From Candidatus Bathyarchaeota archaeon (GTDB lineage Archaea; Thermoproteota; Bathyarchaeia; Bathyarchaeales; SOJC01): 36,953 nucleotides of DNA. Shown here piece after piece: positions 13,773 through 21,004 of this stretch. Below the pieces are notes generated by a model that did not search any database, had not been told where the DNA came from, and was given only the letters and a program-made list of their open reading frames with translations. Location of the stretch: positions 1 through 36,953 of the forward strand of contig JAGLZW010000032.1 of assembly GCA_023131225.1 (NCBI GenBank), written 5' to 3'. Position numbers and translations under genes: made by a program. Numbering within the stretch: the first letter of the stretch is position 1; each line of letters starts with the position of its first letter.

Positions 13773-14333
13773 CTATTCATCTGGAAAGGCAAACTTGTAG
13801 AGATCCTTAGCTGCCTTCTGAATACCCCGTTTTACAGATTCAACTTCATGAGCTGCTCTCTTAATCTCTCGGCGTTCACTACTTGTAAACCGCGCCCAAT
13901 GACTCCCTATCAATGTTAGCCAATCTTCTGCTTTTGCAACTCTTCCATAGCCTAAGGTTGCTTTTCCAGCTAACCGCAAAAGCTTTGCCATTGTTTTCTG
14001 TGAGAGCAAATTGGTGAGTTGCAAGTATTCTTTGTAGTTGGGTAAATGTTTTTCATAGTTTATTAGCGCTTGATGGAGTATTTTTTCGTCGCCGTAAGCC
14101 ATGGCGTAAGCCATGCCTTTCTCTGTGAGCCTATACTCCTTGATTAATCCGCGTCTAGTTTTCTTTATTACTATACCTGTTATATAGTTCCTTTCTTCTA
14201 GGGAATGCACCGCTTCATTAATTGATTTGTAATCTTTGGCTAGTCTTTTAGACATTGGCTTTATCAACAAGTCGGGGGATCCAGCAAGAAGTTCTAAAAT
14301 GCTATGTTGGTTTATTGCTTTTTTCTTAAGCAT
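13773..14333 (-). CDS. Winged-helix transcription regulator
   Basis: The 186-residue protein has an N-terminal winged helix: HSILELLAGSPDLLIKPMSK, then YKSINEAVHSLEERNYITGI and a wing ending EYRLTEKGMAYAM. The rest is helical and charged (LSQKTMAKLLRLAGKATLGY, then SSERREIKRAAHEVES) and may dimerise. It probably regulates the element's own genes. It is divergent from the AbrB gene at 14423 across a 90-base region filled with inverted repeats, and its promoter region also faces the leftward operon downstream. The ATG lies within CACCATATG, part of a repeated motif. Confidence 0.8.
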   Translation of the reverse strand: MLKKKAINQHSILELLAGSPDLLIKPMSKRLAKDYKSINEAVHSLEERNYITGIVIKKTRRGLIKEYRLTEKGMAYAMAYGDEKILHQALINYEKHLPNYKEYLQLTNLLSQKTMAKLLRLAGKATLGYGRVAKAEDWLTLIGSHWARFTSSERREIKRAAHEVESVKRGIQKAAKDLYKFAFPDE

Positions 14334-14400
14334 ATGGTGTTCCTCTTTTTCATCGCCATATGGCGTTTATGGTGTGGTAATACCCACCATATTATAATAT
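14331..14400. promoter_or_regulatory. Divergent promoter region with CCATATGG-type operators
   Basis: CGCCATATGGCG (14354-14365) is a perfect 12-bp palindrome. TATGGTG (14368-14374) and CACCATA (14385-14391) form a second inverted repeat, and CATATGGTG recurs at 14331 over the start of the leftward gene. ATTATAATATA (14391-14401) is the TATA box for the rightward AbrB-to-replication operon. The related half-sites suggest one regulator controlling both directions. Confidence 0.55.
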
Positions 14401-14422
14401 ACTAACGAGGTGTATAACACTT

Positions 14423-14611
14423 GTGGTTATAAAAATGCACAAGGAAACTAGAAAAATCATCCGTGTCGGCAACAGCCTAGCCGTTACAATGCCGCCATCA
14501 TGGCTGCGATACTTCAATTTGACGGATAAAGATCGCGTTACGGTACTATCAGATGGTAATGTCGTCATTCAACCCATAAAAAGGGAGGTGGAACCCAACG
14601 AAAATAAGTGA
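14423..14611 (+). CDS. AbrB/SpoVT-type regulator, 62 aa
   Basis: After a short leader segment the protein reads IIRVGNSLAVTMPPSWLRYF and continues LTDKDRVTVLSDGNVVIQPI, the AbrB fold with the VGNSLAVT signature. GAGGTG lies ten bases before the GTG at 14423; an ATG at 14435 (residue 5) is also possible. It is the first gene of the rightward replication operon and is likely a regulator of it. It resembles the AbrB protein at 9512 in fold but not closely in sequence. Its 3' end overlaps the next frame and contains that gene's ribosome site. Confidence 0.83.
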   Translation: MVIKMHKETRKIIRVGNSLAVTMPPSWLRYFNLTDKDRVTVLSDGNVVIQPIKREVEPNENK

Positions 14612-14951
14612 CTTAGACGAGTTTTTACACGCTGATTCTGTTGAAGACGGAAGCACGATCGAAATTACAGGGAAAGCTCGATACATCAGTAGTGAGGAGT
14701 CAACTTTCGGGCGTGCCTACTTGGAAATGCCAGTAAAGTTACCCGATGGTAAGGCTAAAATATGGACACCTAATAAAACAACGCTTAAAAAATTGGCTAC
14801 GGTCTTTGGTGACGATACTGATGGGTGGCTAGGTAAAAGGGTTAAGCTGTCTATTTTGAAGCAAAACGTTCGAGGGGAAATGCGCAACGTTGTCTATGGC
14901 GAGGCTGCCGTTCAACCCTTAACAGATCAACTGCAACCAAATTTAAGGTGA
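14604..14951 (+). CDS. 115-aa protein of the replication operon, non-canonical start
   Basis: The frame reads SDLDEFLHADSVEDGSTIEI, TGKARYIS, then GRAYLEMPVKLPDGKAKIW and later LGKRVKLSILKQNVRGEM. The single-domain, beta-rich pattern with a final VVYGEA strand recalls small single-stranded DNA-binding or OB-like proteins, but I cannot name a family. No ATG, GTG or TTG occurs at the N-terminus. GGGAGGTGG at 14583-14591 is followed by ACG (14598) and ATA (14604), so an ATA or ACG start is implied. The first standard start, TTG at 14721, would remove 39 residues. It lies between AbrB and a zinc ribbon, ahead of the prim-pol gene. Confidence 0.65.
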   Translation: MSDLDEFLHADSVEDGSTIEITGKARYISSEESTFGRAYLEMPVKLPDGKAKIWTPNKTTLKKLATVFGDDTDGWLGKRVKLSILKQNVRGEMRNVVYGEAAVQPLTDQLQPNLR

Positions 14952-15097
14952 TGCAGTGCGAACAATGTGGAAAAACAATCAATATCCGCTTTTTTGTTCC
15001 TATAAGAAACCCCTTGAGAAGAATTTTGAATAGTTTGTCTCAAAACTTGAAGGAAGGCGCTTGGGTTTGCAAGAAATGTCTGAAAGAAAAAAGGTGA
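14951..15097 (+). CDS. Zinc-ribbon miniprotein, 48 aa
   Basis: The protein begins MQCEQCGKTINIRFFVP and ends WVCKKCLKEKR, so two CxxC pairs (C3/C6, C40/C43) flank a basic middle. This is a four-Cys zinc ribbon. The ATG overlaps the preceding stop (TGATG) and AAGGTG is directly upstream, so it is translationally coupled. Its position just before the replication protein suggests a role in replication or its control. Confidence 0.75.
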   Translation: MQCEQCGKTINIRFFVPIRNPLRRILNSLSQNLKEGAWVCKKCLKEKR

Positions 15098-15106
15098 GTT
15101 GCGACT

Positions 15107-17632
15107 TTGGACAAAGACTTACAGAGCTATATTGATTTCTACCTTAAGCTTAGCTTCGCAATCGTCCCAGCAATATATGGCAAAAAAAGACCTAGTGTTG
15201 AATGGAAAAAATACCAAGAAAAAACGCCTTCAGAAAAACAAATTAGAGAATGGTTTAGCGGCAACAAGCCTCAAAACATTGCCGTTGTCTGTGGTGTACC
15301 TAGTGCTAATCTTGTGGTGTTGGACTTTGACGACCCAACAGTTTACCCGCGATTCTTTGACACATCACAAATAGAGAAAGAAACGTTAGTGGTGAAAACT
15401 GGGTCTGGAAAGACTCATGTTTATCTACGTTCCAAGAATCCTATTGCAAGCTTTACGATTCCACAGTTAAAGCTCGAAATACGTTCCGACAAAAACTTGG
15501 TGATAGCACCACCAAGTAAACACCCGGGTGGGGAACTCTACACCTTCGTAAACCAAGCTGATACGCTCATTCTAGTAGATGATTTGGAAGAAACTGTGTG
15601 GCGAAAGGCCGAGCAGCTAGGAGTTAAAAGACCTAGAGATTTCATCTTAGAAGATTCGAGTTACAGAGGTAAACAAGTTTACGAAGGCGGAGATCCGCCT
15701 TGCATTGAAGTTATGCTTAGAGGCGTGAAAGAGGGAACACGCAATCATGTTGCAGTACGCCTTTGCGCTTATTGGTTATGGTTTAGGCGAGAACAGAAAG
15801 ACAAGGTTAAAAGCCTTCTTAATGGTTGGAACGCGCGAAACGAGCCTCCACTTCCAAAAAGCGAATTAAAGGACATTTTCAAAGCAGCCTTAGGACTCCA
15901 GCGGAGTTATGGCTGCCCTAAAAACCAAGCTTGGTGCAACATCGAAAAATGCGCTTTGAAGAGAAGCCAACTCCTAAGGAGAAGGGCAGAAGAAGAAGCA
16001 GAGCAGATTCTAAATAACCCATCGATGTTGGATGCCCTAACTCCACACTTGGACAACATTGTAGCTGGTGAAGACGCAAACAAGAAACTGACGTTCATAC
16101 TCTGCTTAAGTGGAAAATGTAAAGACCCGAAAATGAAGCAGATCGTACTCTTTAAAGCTGAAGCAGGCGCAGGCAAAACCCGATTAATGCGCATAGCTAA
16201 CGCCTTTAAAACCAAGTCTGTAGGGAGATTCACAAGTCACGCTTTAGATTATTCCGATTTGCAAGACTTCGAGATTTTGAAGCTGAAAGAACTGGGTGCT
16301 ATGGATCAAGAATTTCAGGGCGTTTCAACACTCAAATTTGTTAGTAGTGATGATGAAGGCTATACCGTTGAATGCACAGAGCGTGACGAACGCGGAAGAT
16401 TTACAACAGGACAACATAAAGTTCCGCCTATTACTCTACTCAGCAGCACTACGCGCATAAGCTTGGATCCACAGTTTGAACGTCGCGCTTGGATAGTAAA
16501 CCCTGATGAGTCAGAGGAACAAACAGAACGCATTCGCAAGTGGAAGGCCAAACATGAAAGAGAAAAATCGTTAGTTGCTTTGGCTTTGATAAAGGAGACA
16601 AGCGCCGATCATAGTATGCGCATTCTGAAAGCTGTCGCTGAAAAGCTTGAGCCTTTAGACGTGGTTTTGCCTTTTCCAGATACGGTTACGAAGATTCTGA
16701 AAAGCAAACGACTTAGGATTAGAGGCGACTTCGATAAGGTGCTCTCACTTGTTAAGCTTCACGCTTTATTATATCAACGCCACTTACCCAAAGCTAAAGC
16801 CAACGGCAAAAAAGTTGTTTTTGTAACACCAAAATCTGCTATTGAAGCCCTAGAGCTTGCGGAGAAACCATTCGTAACTATGACTACGGAGTTAGGGGGA
16901 CGTAGCCGAAAAATCATTAAAACCCTTAAGAAAGAAGGCTTGGACAAAAAAAACTTAACAATAAACCATGAGACCCGAGAGAAAATTGCTGTCCAACTGA
17001 ACAGAAGCGACGCGACTGTCTACAAGTTTTTCAAAGAATGGTGCAGCGCTGGATACATGAGCATGACAAAAGACACAACTAAGAAAGGCAGCCCCGTGAC
17101 TTTCAAGCTTCTCCACGATATAAGCTTCGTTGAAGGAAAGAACGCCGTTACATTCGACGATTTAAACGCAAAGACTAAGATAGGCTTGGACATGCAAAAG
17201 GAAGCAGAAATGTGGCTAGATGGCATTATCGGCGAAATCACCCTCACGGATGGGTATTCCGAAAAGACGTTGAAGCAAGCAATGGTTTTCGACACTTCTC
17301 AAATTAGCCCATCCGTAGAGCAAGTTTTGACGAGAATGCCAACTGGGCAAGAACCAAGCGTATCTAGCGAAACTGGGCAAGCGTTAGTCTTTGCGTCGAA
17401 AACGCAGACAGTAAATAACCCCATTCAAAAAAATGATATACTAGACGGAGAAAAACTGCTTTCAATTATCGAGTTAGATGAGCCTCATAAAGGGAAATGT
17501 GTAAAGTGTGGTTTGCAAGCAACTCTCTATTATCAAATCATGAATTTCAAAGGTCAATGGGGTCATGTCTGCAATGACTGCGCAGCTAATCTTCAGAAGG
17601 GAATGAAAGCGCGGCGCGAGGTGATTTCATGA
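15107..17632 (+). CDS. Replication protein: primase-polymerase with P-loop ATPase
   Basis: Residues 1-160 form a prim-pol domain, with D73-F-D75 (VVLDFDDP), H104 in SGKTHVYL and the IAPPSKHPGGELY segment near 133-145. A Cys cluster, C270, C277 and C282 (YGCPKNQAWC), follows. The second half carries a Walker A at 352-359 (EAGAGKTR), an acidic stretch at 396-403 and SSTTRISLD, which resembles the sensor region of a helicase-type ATPase. The C-terminus ends in a CxxC...CxxC zinc finger (KCVKCG, VCNDCA). Prim-pol plus helicase is the layout of pRN1-type plasmid replication proteins that prime, extend and unwind. The TTG start has AGGTGA nine bases upstream. Confidence 0.87.
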   Translation: MDKDLQSYIDFYLKLSFAIVPAIYGKKRPSVEWKKYQEKTPSEKQIREWFSGNKPQNIAVVCGVPSANLVVLDFDDPTVYPRFFDTSQIEKETLVVKTGSGKTHVYLRSKNPIASFTIPQLKLEIRSDKNLVIAPPSKHPGGELYTFVNQADTLILVDDLEETVWRKAEQLGVKRPRDFILEDSSYRGKQVYEGGDPPCIEVMLRGVKEGTRNHVAVRLCAYWLWFRREQKDKVKSLLNGWNARNEPPLPKSELKDIFKAALGLQRSYGCPKNQAWCNIEKCALKRSQLLRRRAEEEAEQILNNPSMLDALTPHLDNIVAGEDANKKLTFILCLSGKCKDPKMKQIVLFKAEAGAGKTRLMRIANAFKTKSVGRFTSHALDYSDLQDFEILKLKELGAMDQEFQGVSTLKFVSSDDEGYTVECTERDERGRFTTGQHKVPPITLLSSTTRISLDPQFERRAWIVNPDESEEQTERIRKWKAKHEREKSLVALALIKETSADHSMRILKAVAEKLEPLDVVLPFPDTVTKILKSKRLRIRGDFDKVLSLVKLHALLYQRHLPKAKANGKKVVFVTPKSAIEALELAEKPFVTMTTELGGRSRKIIKTLKKEGLDKKNLTINHETREKIAVQLNRSDATVYKFFKEWCSAGYMSMTKDTTKKGSPVTFKLLHDISFVEGKNAVTFDDLNAKTKIGLDMQKEAEMWLDGIIGEITLTDGYSEKTLKQAMVFDTSQISPSVEQVLTRMPTGQEPSVSSETGQALVFASKTQTVNNPIQKNDILDGEKLLSIIELDEPHKGKCVKCGLQATLYYQIMNFKGQWGHVCNDCAANLQKGMKARREVIS

Positions 17633-17727
17633 GCGAAGACACACAATATGTGCGCATTCCTAAGAAAGTAATTGAGCACATTTTATCGGAGCTTAAGAAG
17701 ATCCGTGAGTCTCTGAAGCGGGCTTGA
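17629..17727 (+). CDS. 32-aa miniprotein after the replication gene
   Basis: The product reads MSEDTQYVRIPKKVIEHI and LSELKKIRESLKRA, one short strand followed by an amphipathic helix, like half of a ribbon-helix-helix or a small helical dimer. The ATG overlaps the stop of the replication gene (ATGA), and GAGGTGAT is six bases upstream. The good ribosome site and the overlap argue that it is real despite its size. Confidence 0.6.
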   Translation: MSEDTQYVRIPKKVIEHILSELKKIRESLKRA

Positions 17728-17802
17728 TTTTTCAGAGCTTACGAAAATAAACGACAATGTTAAAAGTTAAACAAGTATAGAGAAAGTGAAGGAAGTATAA
17801 AC

Positions 17803-18759
17803 ATGAGCTTGAAAGATCAACCTAAACTTGTTCAAGACATAATTTTTGCCATTGATAATGACCGTTATATGTGGATGCCTATTTGGGGTGAAGCAAGAAC
17901 GGGGAAGACTACGCTTGCTTTGCTGTTGATGTTTAAGGTCTATCAAGACTGGGATAAGGTTTTGGGCGCTGTCATTTTCGATTTGAACGGTTTGCTTTAC
18001 AAGATGCAGAAAGGTGAACCCGCGCTTTTCCCAACTGTAGTGAAGCCCGTTCACATGAGGGTTCCGATTCTTCTTTGGGACGACTTTGCAGCTAAGTCGG
18101 GAAAGGCTCAGACTCAGCACGAAAGAGCCTGGGATGTGTTCAAGGGTGCGTTTGACACGTTAGGCACTAGAATCTCTGTTCTTCTTGCAACTATGGTTAA
18201 TCCGCGAAGCCCAACAGAACAACTACTACAGAAGTACACGCATGAAATCTTAATCCACATCCGCGAAGATGGGAAAAGAGTTTACAAATACGATAAATGT
18301 CGGATGCAGCAGGACTTCGTTGGATGGAGAAGCCGACAGCGTAAAAGGTGGTTAGAGTCACAAGTGTTTGGCAAGGTTCCGTTAGATGTGTTCAAACAGT
18401 ATGACGAGATGAGGACAAGCCTAGTTGACGAAGTGTTCGTGAGCATGCAGGACGCTATGGCAGAGGACACAATAGATCGTCTAATGAAGAGAGTGCAACC
18501 CATAGACTATGAACTACTGTTCTTAATTGAGCAGTCGGGCATGGTTAATTACAGGGGAATAATGAAGTCTTTAGGCAATTCTGGAAAACAAAGTCTAACA
18601 AGGTGCAAAGCTAGAGGACTAGTAACACCAGTGCGACGTTCCCAATCCTACTACGTTTACGATATCACAGACCTGGGGCTTGACTTGTTAAAATCAAAGC
18701 AAGTACAAGACGGAAAACAAGCACAAGCATCACAAAAATCAAAATATAACATTGATTAA
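17803..18759 (+). CDS. P-loop ATPase with C-terminal winged helix
   Basis: The 318-residue protein has Walker A GEARTGKTT (29-37) and Walker B VPILLWDDF (87-95). TRISVLLATMVNP (about 132-144) matches the sensor strand. The fold looks like a DnaC/IstB-like or packaging-type ATPase; the fit is too loose to choose. Residues about 240-300 look like a winged helix (LLFLIEQSGMVNYRGIMKSL, then LVTPVRRSQSYYVYDITDLG). It may load the helicase, partition the element or pump DNA. GAAGGAAG precedes the ATG. It closes the rightward operon, followed by hairpins at 18763-18836. Confidence 0.78.
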   Translation: MSLKDQPKLVQDIIFAIDNDRYMWMPIWGEARTGKTTLALLLMFKVYQDWDKVLGAVIFDLNGLLYKMQKGEPALFPTVVKPVHMRVPILLWDDFAAKSGKAQTQHERAWDVFKGAFDTLGTRISVLLATMVNPRSPTEQLLQKYTHEILIHIREDGKRVYKYDKCRMQQDFVGWRSRQRKRWLESQVFGKVPLDVFKQYDEMRTSLVDEVFVSMQDAMAEDTIDRLMKRVQPIDYELLFLIEQSGMVNYRGIMKSLGNSGKQSLTRCKARGLVTPVRRSQSYYVYDITDLGLDLLKSKQVQDGKQAQASQKSKYNID

Positions 18760-18762
18760 TTA

Positions 18763-18836
18763 CTCTATAAATAGAGAAAGAAGAAGGCTGTCACAGTCAA
18801 CAAAATGGTTGTGCATGTTTTTAATGGTTTAACCAT
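18763..18836 (+). terminator. Inverted repeats after the ATPase gene
   Basis: CTCTAT-AA-ATAGAG (18763-18776) lies five bases after the stop, and ATGGTT-T-AACCAT (18824-18836) follows at the end of the gap. They are perfect six-base-pair repeats. They could mark the 3' end of the operon, though archaeal termination does not need hairpins. Confidence 0.35.
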
Positions 18837-18943
18837 AGCGTCACCTTAAGCTTTCAACTGTTGTATTGCTTGATACCTTCATATTCAAGATTTCTTAAAA
18901 ATATCAAGCCAGAGATGCATTAATGCGAGAGCATGTTTGAATT

Positions 18944-19360
18944 TCAAGAGGTTCGTAATGTTGCATCATTAGGTATGATATCAGTCCCACATCTGGGACA
19001 GAACTTGGAATATGTTGGAAGCTTTTTCTTACATTGCGGACATGTCATCAGCAATGCAACATCAGCTTTCTGAAGCATCACCCACTTCTCACTGCTGGAG
19101 TGATGGATCGTAGGAGAATGCTTGCAAAGAATGTGAAAGCCTGTACCATATCCACCAATAGCTAAAGCTGCGCCCCCGAAAAGAAGGGATAAAGTTACTA
19201 GCCCATATTTTCCTCCTATTCTGAAATCGTATTCTCGTACGATGGGATTCCCTGGAAAACTGTAATCTACATATTCATTAGTTACAATATTTCCCAAACC
19301 AGCAACAAGGCCTAGAAACACCGAGCCGAAGATGCCAAACGTGATTAGAACATAAGGCAT
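18944..19360 (-). CDS. Membrane protein with C-terminal zinc ribbon
   Basis: The 138-residue product has two hydrophobic segments (about 3-24 and 53-78). The loop between them holds NEYVDYSFPG and EYDFRIGGKYG and may lie outside the cell. The end carries a zinc ribbon, MTCPQCKKKLPTYSKFCPRCG. The ATG at 19360 is chosen because GAGG lies nine bases before it; a TTG five codons earlier is less likely. It is the last gene before the right boundary of the element. Whether it belongs to element or host is unclear, since archaeal chromosomes have many such proteins. Confidence 0.7.
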   Translation of the reverse strand: MPYVLITFGIFGSVFLGLVAGLGNIVTNEYVDYSFPGNPIVREYDFRIGGKYGLVTLSLLFGGAALAIGGYGTGFHILCKHSPTIHHSSSEKWVMLQKADVALLMTCPQCKKKLPTYSKFCPRCGTDIIPNDATLRTS

Positions 19361-19463
19361 CGCAAGTGTCCTCAAAAGGTTCCCCAGCTGCTATATGCAA
19401 GGCTATAAGAAAAAAGCGTTATGAATCCCAAATCTTGTCTATGGGCGCAGTTATAGAGTAAAC

Positions 19464-19519
19464 AAAAATGAGGAATTGCGGGTGATATTTCCATTTGACT
19501 TGGGTTTGAACCCGGCTCT
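19464..19519 (+). repeat. Element-end repeat copy B with decayed T-arm (right boundary)
   Basis: AAAAATGAGGAATTGCGGG, then TGATAT, matches the left part of copy A at 6986-7013 with a few substitutions and one deletion. It is followed by GGGTTTGAACCCGGCTCT, a T-arm with three changes from the tRNA-Phe version over 16 bases. The acceptor strand is lost. It lies 39 bases before the DUF362 gene end and is the best right boundary for the integrase-bearing element. Confidence 0.6.
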
Positions 19520-19557
19520 ATTTACAACTATGTGCGTGCCTTTGTACTGATGGTTTG

Positions 19558-20763
19558 TTAGTAGAAGGAGGGTTGGCGTTCGTACACTTGCTTGGGCGGT
19601 TCCATCTTACCGGTCTCTTTAGGCGACAACACTTCAATTAATTCGTACTTTCTAGTGCCTAACCCATATTGCTCCGCGAATTTGGCGACGAGGTAGGGAT
19701 TCTTCATTGCCCCCCAGAGACGTTCAAAGGGATGGAGGTCGATGTTGGGGTTGAGGTTGACATGTTTGAAGTAGGGCGGGATGGTCTGTTCGATCAGCCC
19801 AGCCTTTGCGATAAGATCCAATGTGGCTATTTCAACCGCCACGATGTCGCGGCTGCCCAGAACCCCAATGTCTGCTACGACGCTGGGTTGAATCATTCCC
19901 ATGCAGTCGCAGTGAGGCGTTACTTGAAGGATGAAGTTGAGGAAGAACCGCTTGTTCTCGTCAAAGGTGTCAAGAACCTTTTTGGCGGTAATTGCCATCA
20001 ACTCTTGAAAAGCTGCGAAGAACTCAGGCTTGATTTGTAGACACCCGATCTCTTTGTCTGCTTCTATGCATTCTAGGCAGAGCTGGTTTCTGCATGCATA
20101 AAGAAGTAGCGACAGTTTGTGTTTTTTGGTATCATACTTGAGGGCGCCGTAGGGGCAGACTTTAACAAGCGCTTGGGCATGCTCTGGTGTGCACTTCTTT
20201 GCATCCCAGTATGGAATGGAATGCTCAACACCATGGATCTTATTCCACCTTGATGGAGCCGAATAGCCGCCCAGAGCGAGGTTCTTGATTGCACCGCCGT
20301 ACCCACTGCAAGCGTGTCCCTTTGCGTGGGTTAAATCTATGAGCGCGTCGGCGTCGTGAATTACGCCGCTCATCTCTAGCGTGTCCACATTCTTGTAGCC
20401 CACGTTAACTGAGTGGGTATACCCATCCTTGACGCCAGCAGCTGGAATGATTGGGCAGCCGCACGTTTCTTGCGTGTAGCCGCGATCAACCGCATTGTAA
20501 ACCGCTGTGGGATTGTCGGTGATGAAGGGCCACCCGCCAACCCGTTTAACGGCTTTGGCAATCCTCCGGACGAAGAATACTGGCACCGTTTGGTATCCGT
20601 CTTGGAAGCCTAGGTGCATCTTGATGGCGACCTTGTCACGCTTCTTGATTGTTGAGAAGTCTAGCAACTCGATTATCTTGTCAACTTTTGCCGCTAAGGC
20701 TGCGAAAATTGCATCTTGACCCTGCTGTATGGAGCCAAAATAGACCTTTGCTTTTTCACTCAT
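19558..20763 (-). CDS. DUF362-domain iron-sulfur protein
   Basis: The 401-residue protein carries the DUF362 pattern: VAIKMHLGFQDGYQTV with an early lysine and histidine, FITDNPTAVY, VHDADALIDLTHAKGHACSG in near form, and GGAIKNLALGG. Its second half holds a Cys-rich stretch, KVCPYGALKYD and ACRNQLCLECIEADKEIGC, which could bind an iron-sulfur cluster, although it is not a canonical 4Fe-4S ferredoxin repeat. The family's role is unknown, with redox function supposed. The ATG at 20763 has AAAGGGGAT upstream. It is an ordinary host gene next to the element boundary. Confidence 0.88.
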   Translation of the reverse strand: MSEKAKVYFGSIQQGQDAIFAALAAKVDKIIELLDFSTIKKRDKVAIKMHLGFQDGYQTVPVFFVRRIAKAVKRVGGWPFITDNPTAVYNAVDRGYTQETCGCPIIPAAGVKDGYTHSVNVGYKNVDTLEMSGVIHDADALIDLTHAKGHACSGYGGAIKNLALGGYSAPSRWNKIHGVEHSIPYWDAKKCTPEHAQALVKVCPYGALKYDTKKHKLSLLLYACRNQLCLECIEADKEIGCLQIKPEFFAAFQELMAITAKKVLDTFDENKRFFLNFILQVTPHCDCMGMIQPSVVADIGVLGSRDIVAVEIATLDLIAKAGLIEQTIPPYFKHVNLNPNIDLHPFERLWGAMKNPYLVAKFAEQYGLGTRKYELIEVLSPKETGKMEPPKQVYERQPSFY

Positions 20764-20855
20764 GTTGATCCCCTTTCAATCTGGTGAAGACTCTGGTCTA
20801 ATAAAACCTTGTCGGTTTACCCTCATTTTATGTGCATAGCAACACAAACATAGAA

Positions 20856-20904
20856 AAATAAGGCATGTCCATTTAGGTTGGGTCTAAATTTGGCTCTCGC
20901 ACCA
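20856..20904 (+). repeat. Very degenerate tRNA 3'-end-like sequence
   Basis: AAAAATAAGGCATG is followed by GGGTCTAAATTTGGCTCTCGCACCA in pieces, which resembles a decayed T-arm and acceptor end. The antisense frame gives VREPNLDP, typical of antisense T-arms. It could be a fourth, older copy of the element-end family. The match is weak. Confidence 0.2.
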
Positions 20905-21004
20905 TAGATAGATGGCGCTTGTGTACTCTCTTATTTACGCGGCGAGTATGTTTGGAAAACCATAAAAATTCGTCGCCTTTATCACTATATTCTTGGTGTT
21001 GTTT

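Larger units (their letters stand above)
7021..19519. mobile_element. Integrated plasmid- or virus-like element
   Basis: The left boundary is the tRNA-Phe fragment at 7021-7048 and the right boundary is the diverged copy at 19464-19519. Inside are a tyrosine recombinase, regulators of AbrB, ribbon-helix-helix and winged-helix type, a primase-polymerase/ATPase replication protein, a P-loop ATPase, many tiny zinc-binding proteins and a large repeat protein. No gene of host metabolism is seen. The gene set resembles pRN-type plasmids and small archaeal viruses in logic (integrase plus prim-pol), but no capsid protein is recognised. Roughly 12.5 kb is a plausible size for a self-replicating element. 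Confidence 0.75.
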
